Positions 1-7,565 of a stretch of DNA of 64,000 nt are shown here, piece after piece; position 1 is the stretch's first letter, and every line of letters starts with the position of its first letter. Source of the stretch: Schaalia cardiffensis (GTDB taxonomy: Bacteria; Actinomycetota; Actinomycetes; Actinomycetales; Actinomycetaceae); assembly GCF_016405145.1 (NCBI RefSeq), contig NZ_JAEKIA010000002.1, positions 124,001 through 188,000 on the forward strand. Reading direction: 5' to 3'. The notes under the pieces were generated by a model. It saw only the letters and a list, made by a program, of their open reading frames with translations, searched no databases and was not told the origin of the DNA. Position numbers and translations under genes: made by a program.

Positions 1-200
1 TCTGCACGAGAAAGACGTGCCGAAGCTGCGTCAAGGATCGCGCGGCACCTGTCGGCGAGGGCCTCGCCCCGTTCCCACAAGGCGAGGGTGTCCTCGAGTG
101 GGGCCTGTCCCGATTCGAGGGATCGGACGATCCCGATGAGCTCATCGCGGGCTTGCTCATAGCCCAGGGTCTGGACCTCGGGGAGTTCGTTCTCGGGCAT
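1..200 (-). CDS. xseB: Exodeoxyribonuclease VII small subunit (partial, 3' end outside window)
   Basis: This is the N-terminal 66 or so codons of XseB, the small helical subunit that joins XseA to form exonuclease VII, which degrades single-stranded DNA in both directions. The start is ATG at 200-198, giving MPENELPEVQTLGYEQARDE and then an LESGQAPLEDTLALWERGE segment, the typical XseB helical hairpin signature. It begins 1 nt after the xseA stop codon, so the two subunits are co-transcribed and probably translationally coupled. The gene runs off the left edge of the window. Confidence 0.93.
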   Translation of the reverse strand, partial: MPENELPEVQTLGYEQARDELIGIVRSLESGQAPLEDTLALWERGEALADRCRAILDAASARLSRA

Positions 201-201
201 G

Positions 202-2190
202 TCAGTTCTCCTGGATGCTTGGGGCGATAGGGGACGAGGACGAGGGTGTCCCCGCTACTTCGGTCGCGGCGGGTTGCTCGCCGGTTTCAGGCTTTCCGGC
301 TGTATCGGGCTGCTTTGTGGTTGCAGTTTTTTCGGTCGTATCGGGCTGCTCTGTGTTTTCAGGCTGTTCTTTCATTTCGTAACCTTGGGCCACAGTGGAG
401 TGGTTTTCAGACAATTCGACGCTTTCAGCCTGCGCAGCGAGAACAGTCTGTTCGGCAGAGCTGGGTGGCTCAGTGGCCTCAGCCTCCTTGGCGGTCTTGA
501 CCGCGTCGGCTTCACCGGCCTTGGCGTGCTCACTTGGAGCCGCAGATCTCTCCGGTTTGCCGACCTTGGCGGCAGCTTCGGCCTCTTTCATTTTCTGAAG
601 CTGAGCAGCGGTGAAAATCCTGGGAAGAACAGGCGCCTCATCCGGGGATGAATCGAATGCGAAGGCTCCCCCAGGGGGAGCCGCGTCAACAGACGCTCCG
701 TCAACAAACGCGCTGCCAACAGACGCCCCACCAATAGGCTCCCAACCAGCAGAAGCCCCGCTAGCACGAGGCCTTCCAACAGACGTCCCAGCAACGGGTC
801 CTGAGGCAGAGGATCCCCAAGCAGCAGACCCCAAACCAGTAGATCCCCAACCCGTAGACGCTCCACCAACAGATGCTCCAGCAGCAGGACCTCCGCCGAC
901 AAGGCTCTCACTCCCCGAAGCTCCTGAGCCCTGTCCACTGGCCGGACGTGAACCAATAACCTGGGCGAGCAGCCGACCCCTGGCGACGATGCCCTCGACG
1001 AGGGAACCCTTCGCGACCTCAGAAGCGTCGCGGACGAGACTGCCGTCAGGGAGTTTGAGCATGGCATAGCCGCGATCCAAAGTGCCTTGGGGTGACAGGG
1101 CTGTGAGGGACGCGCGAGCCTGAGTGAGCGTCTGCGTCTCGGCCGCGAGGCGGCGCTCAATCGCGTGACGCATGTGCGTCGTCGAATGCTCCAACTGGAC
1201 ACGATGCGAATCCAAAACAGCGCCGGGGCCTGCCAGCACGGGCCGGGACAACAGCATCTGCAGGGCGTGCTCTTCGCGCGAAAGACGCGTCCCAATCGCT
1301 GCGCGCATCCGAGTGAGCGCCTGCATGACCCCCTCGGATTCTTGACGGATATCCGGCACGATTCTCCTGGCCGCGTCCGTCGGAGTTGAAGCACGATAGT
1401 CGGCGACCAAGTCGAGGAGGGGAGCATCGCCCTCGTGCCCGATCGCGGAAACAATGGGGGTGGAGGTGCGGGCGGCTGCGCGGACCATCGCCTCCTCAGA
1501 AAAGGGAAGGAGATCCTCGACAGAGCCGCCGCCGCGCGCGATGACGATGACCTCGACATCTTCGATCGCGTCGAGTTCGCTAAGAGCCCTCGTCACTTCA
1601 GCAAGGCAACGCTCCCCTTGGACGGCGACTTCGCGGATCTGGAAGCGCGCGGATGGCCAGCGGGCTTGAGCGTTGACGAGGACATCGTCCTTCGCTTTCG
1701 CATTGCGCCCGCAGATCAGGCCGATCGTGCGAGGAAGGAAGGGGAGGGGTTTCTTCCGCTCCCCCGCGAACAGGCCTTCTTCGGCGAGGCGACGGCGCAC
1801 CATCTCGATTCGGGCGAGCAGATCGCCCAGACCCTCGACGACGACTTCCTCCGCGCGCAGGTTCAAAGTGCCGCGACGCTCCCAGAACACGGGCTTGACG
1901 CGGGTCACGACTCGCGCACCCTCGACAAATGCCGGTCCTGAGGCGTCGATCAACGAAGGCCAGGCCGTCACCGTCATCGACGTATCCGACTCGATGTCGC
2001 GCAGTACGAAGAACGCCATTTTCGTGCCGGGGCGCGGCTTATACTCGACGACTTGCCCCTCGACCCACAGAGTTGACATGCGGTCGACGTAGATCTTGAT
2101 GTTCTCCGTCAGGCGGCGCAGCGGCCACGGATTATCGCGCGTCGTATCGGCCGCTTTCGCGGCGGGTGGGCGTGGAGGGGTGTTCGGCAC
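202..2190 (-). CDS. xseA: Exodeoxyribonuclease VII large subunit with ~250-aa repetitive C-terminal tail
   Basis: Catalytic subunit of exonuclease VII. Residues about 20-115 form the N-terminal OB-fold (NIKIYVDRMSTLWVEGQV) and residues about 135-410 the exonuclease domain, with the family motif ARGGGSVEDLLPF. The conserved core ends near residue 412, which is the usual full length for the family. The remaining 250 residues are low complexity: first Gly/Ala/Ser-rich degenerate pentads (GASVG, GASTG, GWGSTG), then Ala/Glu/Lys-rich sequence, then Gln/Pro/Asp/Thr units such as EQPDTTEK. The likely start is GTG at 2190, following a CATCCT box by 6 nt. The stop codon is 1 nt from the xseB start. 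The tail is odd for this enzyme and looks like an in-frame expanded DNA repeat. Confidence 0.93.
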   Translation of the reverse strand: MPNTPPRPPAAKAADTTRDNPWPLRRLTENIKIYVDRMSTLWVEGQVVEYKPRPGTKMAFFVLRDIESDTSMTVTAWPSLIDASGPAFVEGARVVTRVKPVFWERRGTLNLRAEEVVVEGLGDLLARIEMVRRRLAEEGLFAGERKKPLPFLPRTIGLICGRNAKAKDDVLVNAQARWPSARFQIREVAVQGERCLAEVTRALSELDAIEDVEVIVIARGGGSVEDLLPFSEEAMVRAAARTSTPIVSAIGHEGDAPLLDLVADYRASTPTDAARRIVPDIRQESEGVMQALTRMRAAIGTRLSREEHALQMLLSRPVLAGPGAVLDSHRVQLEHSTTHMRHAIERRLAAETQTLTQARASLTALSPQGTLDRGYAMLKLPDGSLVRDASEVAKGSLVEGIVARGRLLAQVIGSRPASGQGSGASGSESLVGGGPAAGASVGGASTGWGSTGLGSAAWGSSASGPVAGTSVGRPRASGASAGWEPIGGASVGSAFVDGASVDAAPPGGAFAFDSSPDEAPVLPRIFTAAQLQKMKEAEAAAKVGKPERSAAPSEHAKAGEADAVKTAKEAEATEPPSSAEQTVLAAQAESVELSENHSTVAQGYEMKEQPENTEQPDTTEKTATTKQPDTAGKPETGEQPAATEVAGTPSSSSPIAPSIQEN
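657..935 (-). repeat. In-frame 15-bp-type degenerate repeat in xseA
   Basis: On the + strand the segment is a run of related 15-nt units of the form CCAACAGACGCTCCA (for example around 715, 775 and 868), which read in the xseA frame as GASVG/GASTG-like pentads. The units diverge from each other but stay in frame, and no stop codon occurs. A second, different repetitive block (units like CGTATCGGGCTGCTCTG) lies at about 290-370 and encodes the Gln/Pro/Asp/Thr end of the tail. Confidence 0.7.
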
Positions 2191-2653
2191 CCGTCAAGGA
2201 TGCCACAGTCCGCCCTCTGCTCCTCATCGAGGTGAGGCCAGGCTGGTGACTCAGGAAGGACAGGCGTCAGCTGGGGATCATGCGCGGCGGGATCGGCGAG
2301 GTGCACCTTGTCGCCTCGTGCGAATGGGGGAGGATGGACGGGCCAGTGGCCAGAGATCAGCGCAGATCTTGTCCTGCGCGAATCGGGAAAGGTGTCTTCA
2401 GTCTGGAAGAGCTGCTGAACTGAGGCGTTACCCCTCGCGAATCGGGAGAGGATTTGCGGCTGAATCCGCGTGTCGCGCGTCGTTGACATGCACACAGCGG
2501 GGATAAGACGCCGCATTCACCGTGCCCTGCCTCACTGACCTGCGAAGTGCCAATGAGGGGTGCCAAGCGTCCAATCAGGCTTTCAACGTCGCCCTCGTCA
2601 CCCCGGAGCGTCCGGCCTCGTCGTCGGCGCTCGCACGCCGCTAATCTGTGAGC
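2191..2653. other. Divergent intergenic region xseA/ispH
   Basis: This spacer of about 460 bp separates divergent xseA and ispH. It holds the ispH -10 box next to the start, a TTGACA at 2483-2488 without a convincing partner, and a direct repeat of the type CGCGAATCGGGARAGG near 2377 and 2436. I see no convincing gene in it. Confidence 0.5.
2642..2647 (+). promoter_or_regulatory. -10 box of ispH, leaderless start
   Basis: TAATCT lies 6 nt upstream of the ATG at 2654 and there is no Shine-Dalgarno sequence, so transcription is predicted to begin at or next to the start codon. Confidence 0.55.
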
Positions 2654-3730
2654 ATGACTGACGAGACTCCGGACCTGCGAGCTTCCGCCGCCGACACTCT
2701 CTCTTCCCTGCCTGATGTCAGCGGCGAGGGCGGACGCATCCTCCTGGCCGCACCCCGCGGCTACTGCGCCGGTGTTGATCGTGCCGTGGACGTCGTGGAG
2801 AAGGCCCTCGACCTATACGGGGCACCCGTGTACGTCCGCAAAGAGATCGTCCACAACAAGTTTGTCGTCGAGTCACTCACGAAACGCGGTGCGATCTTCG
2901 TTCAGGAGACTGACGAAGTGCCCGAGGGCGCGCGAATCGTCTTCTCAGCTCATGGCGTCTCCCCGCAGGTGCACGAGGCCGCCAAAGCCCGCAACCTGGC
3001 GACCATCGATGCGACGTGCCCGCTCGTGACGAAGGTCCACCGCGAAGCCGTGCGTTTCGCGAAGGACGACTACGACATCATCCTCGTCGGCCACCAAGGC
3101 CACGAAGAGGTCGAGGGCACATACGGTGAAGCGCCCTCCCACATCCAGGTCGTCGGCACTCCTGACGAAGTCGATTCGATCGAGGTCCGCGACCCTGAGC
3201 GCGTCGTGTGGATCTCCCAGACCACGCTGTCCGTGGATGAGACCCGTGAAACCGTGAACCGTCTGCGTCAACGTTTCCCGAAGCTCAGCGACCCGCCCTC
3301 AGACGATATCTGCTACGCGACCCAGAACCGCCAGGTCGCGGTGAAGACGATCGCACCGAAGGTCGATGTCATGGTCGTCGTCGGCTCTGCGAACTCCTCA
3401 AACTCTGTGCGCCTCGTGGAGGTTGCGCTCGAGGCCGGGGCTGGTAGCGCTCACCGTGTCGACAAGGCTGAAGAGCTTGAGCCCGAATGGTTCGAGGGCA
3501 CGAAGACCGTGGGCTTGACTTCGGGAGCGTCTGTTCCGGAGATCCTTGTGCGCGAGGTCGTCGAATGGCTGCAGGCTCGTGGTTTTCCGACGGTGGAGGT
3601 TGTTCGTACGGAGAACGAGACAATCACTTTTGCCCTTCCGCGCAATCTGCGCGCCGAGCTCGCGGAGAAGGGGCTTACGGACGCGCGCCCCCACGCCCCC
3701 CGCAAAACCGGGCCGAATCACACGAGGTGA
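2654..3730 (+). CDS. ispH: 4-hydroxy-3-methylbut-2-enyl diphosphate reductase
   Basis: IspH (LytB) carries out the last step of the MEP isoprenoid pathway, reducing HMBPP to IPP and DMAPP with a [4Fe-4S] cluster. The three cluster cysteines are visible in GYCAGVD (about residue 38), DATCPLV (about 122) and CYATQNRQ (about 220). SAHGVSP and [10 protein letters not shown] are substrate-site motifs. At 358 aa it has the normal actinobacterial length, including an N-terminal extension of about 25 residues. I choose ATG 2654 because of the -10 box 6 nt upstream; an in-frame GTG at 2648 is the alternative. The gene is monocistronic and divergent from xseA. Confidence 0.96.
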   Translation: MTDETPDLRASAADTLSSLPDVSGEGGRILLAAPRGYCAGVDRAVDVVEKALDLYGAPVYVRKEIVHNKFVVESLTKRGAIFVQETDEVPEGARIVFSAHGVSPQVHEAAKARNLATIDATCPLVTKVHREAVRFAKDDYDIILVGHQGHEEVEGTYGEAPSHIQVVGTPDEVDSIEVRDPERVVWISQTTLSVDETRETVNRLRQRFPKLSDPPSDDICYATQNRQVAVKTIAPKVDVMVVVGSANSSNSVRLVEVALEAGAGSAHRVDKAEELEPEWFEGTKTVGLTSGASVPEILVREVVEWLQARGFPTVEVVRTENETITFALPRNLRAELAEKGLTDARPHAPRKTGPNHTR

Positions 3731-3755
3731 AGGGGACGAGGGCAGGTTCTGTGAT

Positions 3756-3876
3756 CTTTCGAGGGCGGGACCCTCTGAGGGGGAGGGATTGAGGCCTTTC
3801 GAGGGCGGGGTTGCGCGTCCTCTGAGGGTAAAGCTTGGCGCCTTTCGAGTGTGGGCTCTGGGCGTCCTCTGAGGCG
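3756..3876 (+). repeat. Degenerate tandem repeat, three 40-46 bp units
   Basis: Three bipartite units begin with CTTTCGAG at 3756, 3796 and 3842. Each continues with a G-rich block and then CCTCTGAGG. The sequence is not seen elsewhere in the window. Confidence 0.75.
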
Positions 3877-3998
3877 CCGTGCCCACCGTGCGGATACCGG
3901 AGTTTGACGGGCCGAGGACCAGGCAAGGGGTTTGGCTAAGTGACCGCGGAGGGACTTGCGAGGCTCGCTCATTGGTCTTTCCTCGCTTTCCTCCTTCG

Positions 3999-4126
3999 AT
4001 TCCAGGTTTGCCGTCCTATTCCTGCCGTATGGCGCTTGTTTTTGCCGGGAAACCTGGAATAGGTACCCGGATCGGCCGGGAAACCTGGAATCGGCGCCTA
4101 CCTTGGTCGGGAAACCTGGAATTGAC
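3999..4126 (+). repeat. Palindrome-headed 31-bp repeat element, copy 1
   Basis: The head is an inverted repeat, ATTCCAGGTTT (3999-4009) and AAACCTGGAAT (4050-4060), an 11-bp perfect stem around a 40-nt loop containing GCCGTCCTATTCCTG and the small hairpin GCC-GTAT-GGC. The right arm is also the first of three tandem units with AAACCTGGAA at 4050, 4081 and 4112, a 31-bp period. The linker between units contains sequences like GCGCCTACCTTGGTC. Confidence 0.85.
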
Positions 4127-4340
4127 GAAGGCAGATGGTGTGAGGCTGCTGGGGGGATGAGTGGTGTGGTGAGTGTGGCGTGCGGCTCCGCGAGGGTGAT
4201 GAGTGCTCAACGCATTTCCAGTTCCAGGGCTTCTCGGCATCCGTTCCTCGTGCGCCAGGGAGGTTTCCCTGGCTTCCGGCGCGTGTTCGACGACATGTAT
4301 CCCCGTGTCTCAGGGAGGTTTGTCGGGCTCTCCCCTCCGG

Positions 4341-4437
4341 TTCCAGGTTTGCCGTCCTATTCCTGTCGTATGACGCCTGTTTCTGTCGGGAAACCTGGAA
4401 TAGGCCCTTGCGATCGTCGGAAAACCTGGACTAGGCG
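4341..4437 (+). repeat. Palindrome-headed 31-bp repeat element, copy 2
   Basis: Same orientation as copy 1. The arms are TTCCAGGTTT (4341-4350) and AAACCTGGAA (4391-4400) with the same 40-nt loop, in which the inner hairpin is GTC-GTAT-GAC. There are two tandem units, at 4391 and 4422. The second unit contains the TAG stop codon of the neighbouring minus-strand DUF559 gene. Confidence 0.85.
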
Positions 4438-5495
4438 CGAGTGCGTGAACGCGCGACGCGGGAAATGATCAGCTGTCGGTTCCACAGCGCCTCTCCGTGG
4501 ACAGGGGACACGATTGGTGCAGAGGTGCATTTGGAGACTCGGCCAACAAGCTTGGCTCGTAGAGCAGCAGGATCCATGAGTTCCTCCCATGCGACGCGGA
4601 TGACCGTCCATCCTGCATCTTCCAATTCGCGTTGGCGTGACAGGAGCGCGCGGTGAGCGCGCTGAAAAGAGTCGTGGTCCTCGCCCATTTTGATGAAGCC
4701 GTCGAATTCGAAAGCGATTTTCAACGAGGGGATCGCGAAATCGAGGAAGTACGAGTGTCCCCGAATGACGACCTCATGCTGTGTGTGGATCTCATAGGGC
4801 ATAACCGTCGCGAGTGCGAAGAGAAGTGCCTGTTCTCCGATGGTCTCGCATCCGGCGTCGGACAGGGTAAGTACCGCTTCTGCCTGTCGTTTCCCGGGGA
4901 TGGAGCCGAGACCTCGAAGACCGTCCAACAACTTTGCCTTCACGATCTCTTCGCGTCGGCGCGATGCAGGCTGGCGAAAGCGGTCGAATCGACTCAATGC
5001 CTTGATGATCCCCGAGACTGCGATGACTGCGTCCAGGGGGCGAGCTTTGAGTGCCATCTGCAGTGCGGTCTCTTCGAGTGAATCCACGAGCAGGCCGCCG
5101 ATTCGCTGTGGCTGGGCTTCTGTGTACGTGCCGTGTGTTGATCGAAGTCGGACCGCTGGGATCTGATGCGTGCTCATGATGACGCTGGGGAGTGAGGAAG
5201 GGGTGAATGATCCTGCAACGCGGATCGATACGCAGGGGTTGTGAGCCCAGCAGGACAGTCCGTGGATCAGCATCGCGGACTCGCGGGTGAAGACGACTTC
5301 GCGCCGCATTGTTCGGGCGACTGCGAGGATCCTGGCTTCGGCCGCAGTGGAGAAGGCCTCCCATCGGGGGAGTGCTTCACTTTGCTTCGGAGCAACGATG
5401 GCGACTCCGCGCTTCACTCGGATGAGTTCACGTGAAGCGATAGCGCCTTTGTGATTCCCTCGGAGCATGACGAGGTCTGAGTGCGTCATCTTCAT
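4431..5495 (-). CDS. AbiEi-like N-terminal region plus DUF559 (PD-(D/E)XK-fold) C-terminal domain protein
   Basis: This 354-aa protein has a two-part build known from actinobacterial DUF559 proteins. The N-terminal part resembles AbiEi-type antitoxins (SRELIRVKRGVAIV, then SAMLIHGLSCW). The C-terminal domain (about residues 215-310) has the Vsr/DUF559 endonuclease-fold signature: YFLDFAIPSLKIAFEFDGF, then a helix with QRELEDAGWTVIRV. No toxin partner is adjacent, so a classical toxin-antitoxin pair is not supported. The stop codon lies inside palindromic repeat copy 2, and copy 3 lies about 150 bp upstream of the start, so the gene is bracketed by direct repeats. Start ATG 5495 or in-frame ATG 5489. 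The function is unknown; a nuclease activity is inferred only from the fold. Confidence 0.75.
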   Translation of the reverse strand: MKMTHSDLVMLRGNHKGAIASRELIRVKRGVAIVAPKQSEALPRWEAFSTAAEARILAVARTMRREVVFTRESAMLIHGLSCWAHNPCVSIRVAGSFTPSSLPSVIMSTHQIPAVRLRSTHGTYTEAQPQRIGGLLVDSLEETALQMALKARPLDAVIAVSGIIKALSRFDRFRQPASRRREEIVKAKLLDGLRGLGSIPGKRQAEAVLTLSDAGCETIGEQALLFALATVMPYEIHTQHEVVIRGHSYFLDFAIPSLKIAFEFDGFIKMGEDHDSFQRAHRALLSRQRELEDAGWTVIRVAWEELMDPAALRAKLVGRVSKCTSAPIVSPVHGEALWNRQLIISRVARSRTRA

Positions 5496-5640
5496 GGGGC
5501 GACTATCGCCTATTCCTTCTTCACCTGAACGAGGACGGAGCTCCGGGTGTGGATGACCTTCGGTGCGGAGCCGGACTGTTGATTTCTGCCGGCAGCTGCG
5601 GTTCGTGTCGGCTGTTCACGTCCTCTGCTCGCATCCGCGA

Positions 5641-5808
5641 TTCCAGATTTGCCGTCCTATTCCTGTCGTATGACGCCTGTTTCTGCCGGGAAACCTGGAA
5701 TAGGCCCTTGCGTTGGTCGGGGAAACGTGGAGTAGGCGTGTACGTTGGTCCGGAAACCTGGAATCGGCGCCTACCTTGGTCCGGAAACCTGGAGTAGGCG
5801 TCGCCGCG
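5641..5808 (+). repeat. Palindrome-headed 31-bp repeat element, copy 3
   Basis: Same orientation as copies 1 and 2. The arms are TTCCAGATTT (5641-5650, one mismatch) and AAACCTGGAA (5691-5700). The 40-nt loop differs from copy 2 at one base. Four tandem units start AAACCTGG-like at 5691, 5723, 5754 and 5785. The third unit shares AATCGGCGCCTACCTTGG with the second unit of copy 1, which suggests exchange between copies. It ends about 75 bp before the ychF promoter. Confidence 0.85.
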
Positions 5809-5884
5809 CCTCGTGGAGAACGGGTCAGACGCCCGCGTCTCCGCGAGAACGAAGCACACCCCACGAGCCTCGCTTCGCCGTCTG

Positions 5885-5890
5885 TAGAAT
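5885..5890 (+). promoter_or_regulatory. -10 box of ychF, leaderless GTG start
   Basis: TAGAAT is followed by 7 nt and then GTG at 5898. No Shine-Dalgarno sequence is present. The position favours the GTG as a leaderless start, even though an ATG overlaps the end of the box. Confidence 0.6.
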
Positions 5891-5897
5891 GGCGCTC

Positions 5898-6980
5898 GTG
5901 TCTCTCACCATTGGAATCGCTGGACTGCCCAACGTCGGCAAGTCGACCCTGTTCAACGCGCTGACCCGCGCGACCGTCCTCGCCGCGAACTACCCCTTCG
6001 CAACGATCGAACCGAATGTTGGCGTCGTACCCCTGCCGGACCCGCGCCTGAAGGTCCTCGCCGAAATGTTCCACTCGGAGAAAACCATCCCCGCGACCGT
6101 GTCCTTCGTGGATATCGCGGGCATCGTGCGAGGCGCGTCTGAGGGTGAGGGACTGGGGAATCAGTTCCTCGCAAACATCCGCGAGGCCGACGCGATCTGC
6201 CAAGTGACGAGGGCGTTCTCCGACCCTGATGTTGTGCACGTCGATGGCAAGGTCGACCCGGCCTCGGATATTGAAACCATTCAGACCGAGCTGATCCTCG
6301 CGGACATGCAGACCTTGGAAAAGCAGATCCCCAGGCTCGAGAAGGAAATCCGAGGCAAGAAGACCGAGCCGATCGTCCTCGAAACCGCGAAAGAGGCCCT
6401 GGCTCTACTGGAGAAAGGCGAGCTGCTGTCGGGACCTGCTGGCGCCGCCCTCGATCAGGATGCGCTCAAGTCCTTCCAGCTCATGACGACGAAGCCCTTC
6501 ATTTTCGTCTTCAACATGGATCAGGCCGGGATGGAGGATGAGGCTCTTCAGCAGTCGCTGCGCGACCTCGTCGCCCCGGCTGAGGCGATCTTCCTTGACG
6601 CCCAGTTCGAGTCCGAACTCGTCGAACTCGACGAAGAGGATGCCCGCGAAATGCTTGAGGATTCCGGGCAGACGGAGGCGGGCCTCGACAAGCTCGCCCG
6701 CGTCGGTTTTGCGACGCTCGGCCTGCAGACCTATCTGACGGCGGGTCCGAAGGAGGCTCGCGCGTGGACGATCCACCGTGGCGACACCGCTCCCCAGGCG
6801 GCCGGTGTCATCCACACGGACTTCCAGCGCGGTTTCATCAAGGCGGAGATTGTGTCCTACGACGACCTGGTTGAGCTCGGGGGCATGCAGGAGGCGCGCG
6901 CCGCAGGCAAGGTCCGCATGGAGGGCAAGGACTACGTGATGGCCGACGGTGACATTGTGGAGTTCAAGTTCAACGTGTGA
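5898..6980 (+). CDS. ychF: Ribosome-associated ATPase YchF/EngD (Obg family)
   Basis: YchF is a universally conserved P-loop NTPase of the Obg family that prefers ATP, binds ribosomes and modulates stress responses. The start MSLTIGIAGLPNVGKSTLF carries the G1 motif GLPNVGKS. Also visible are the G3-type DIAGIVRGAS, a coiled-coil stretch (ADMQTLEKQIPRLEKEI) and the C-terminal TGS-like domain ending DGDIVEFKFNV. Its length of 360 aa matches the family. GTG 5898 is chosen because the protein then begins exactly as its homologues do and because a -10 box lies 7 nt upstream; ATG 5889 would add three residues. Confidence 0.95.
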   Translation: MSLTIGIAGLPNVGKSTLFNALTRATVLAANYPFATIEPNVGVVPLPDPRLKVLAEMFHSEKTIPATVSFVDIAGIVRGASEGEGLGNQFLANIREADAICQVTRAFSDPDVVHVDGKVDPASDIETIQTELILADMQTLEKQIPRLEKEIRGKKTEPIVLETAKEALALLEKGELLSGPAGAALDQDALKSFQLMTTKPFIFVFNMDQAGMEDEALQQSLRDLVAPAEAIFLDAQFESELVELDEEDAREMLEDSGQTEAGLDKLARVGFATLGLQTYLTAGPKEARAWTIHRGDTAPQAAGVIHTDFQRGFIKAEIVSYDDLVELGGMQEARAAGKVRMEGKDYVMADGDIVEFKFNV

Positions 6981-7009
6981 GTTTCTCCTGATAGTTAGCT
7001 CCGGCCTTG

Positions 7010-7132
7010 ACGAAGAGGACGGGGGCTTGGCAGGGGGCCTCGAACGTACTGGTGCTCGGTGTGGTCGGCTCGGTGCTGGCGTTGGCCGGTGGTGTGCTTG
7101 TCGCAGTGAGGAGTCGACGTGACGAGCTCTGA
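7010..7132 (+). pseudogene. Relic of the 3' end of a sortase-anchored surface protein gene
   Basis: Read from 7040, the frame gives SNVLVLGVVGSVLALAGG, then VLVAVRSRRDEL and stop at 7130-7132. This is nearly identical to the membrane anchor of the intact adhesin downstream (SNVLMLGVIGSVLALAGG and a KRRRDQV end). The residues that should form the LAKTG motif are decayed (KRTGAWQGASN). No upstream part of such a gene remains, and ychF ends only about 30 bp before it. The homology continues through the 3' untranslated region to the terminator. Confidence 0.85.
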
Positions 7133-7179
7133 TGACGCTGCGCCACGGCGGCTGTTGACTGGTCGCTGAGGCAAGGAGT

Positions 7180-7217
7180 GAGCGGTCCTATCCCGGTGTT
7201 CCGGGATAGGACCGCTC
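7180..7217 (+). terminator. Perfect 17-bp hairpin with TGTT loop
   Basis: The left arm is 7180-7196 (GAGCGGTCCTATCCCGG) and the right arm 7201-7217, fully complementary. It matches in position the hairpin after the intact adhesin, but with paired base changes that keep the stem perfect. Confidence 0.8.
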
Positions 7218-7565
7218 ATGCGTACCACCCGCATCCAAGACAAGCCTGCCTGTACCGTTTGACTCGCATCGCAAGTGGGGGATCATCGTGACGCTGGAGG
7301 CACAAATCGCCTAACCCCCGCTGTAGGCAAACAATGCACCAGATCCAAAAACCGGGTAAAGGGTCCACTATCCCTCGAAGCTGCGCACGGCCCGGGCCAG
7401 GTGTGCCTGAGGGTGTTCGCCGACCCCTGCGCCGCAGGTAGAAGGCTGTTCGATCGTGAGTTGTGGTAGAATTTTACAACTTATGCGTAGCAGGATCTGG
7501 TACGTGTATGTGTCGTCCCTTGCGGCGTGTCCCAGTTCCAGCGGATGATGGAGAAAGGTGAAAGT

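Larger units (their letters stand above)
3731..4430. other. Repeat-rich intergenic region 3' of ispH
   Basis: No convincing gene lies in this 700-bp stretch. It contains a private degenerate array (3756-3876) and two copies of the palindrome-headed 31-bp repeat element, which are listed separately. Confidence 0.7.
6981..7565. other. Intergenic region with surface-protein relic and promoter of the adhesin
   Basis: The stretch holds the 3' relic of a second sortase-anchored gene (7010-7132), its terminator hairpin (7180-7217), about 250 bp without recognisable features, and a probable promoter (TAGAAT at 7467-7472) for the adhesin gene, giving an untranslated leader of about 90 nt. Confidence 0.6.

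Noticed and set aside
588-1559. Alternative 323-codon frame overlapping xseA
   Set aside because: It is a frame-shifted shadow, Arg/Leu/Ser-rich, of the xseA repeat tail and core.
4050-5808. CRISPR array
   Set aside because: The 31-bp units have no unique spacers; unit and linker together are the repeat, and no cas genes are nearby.
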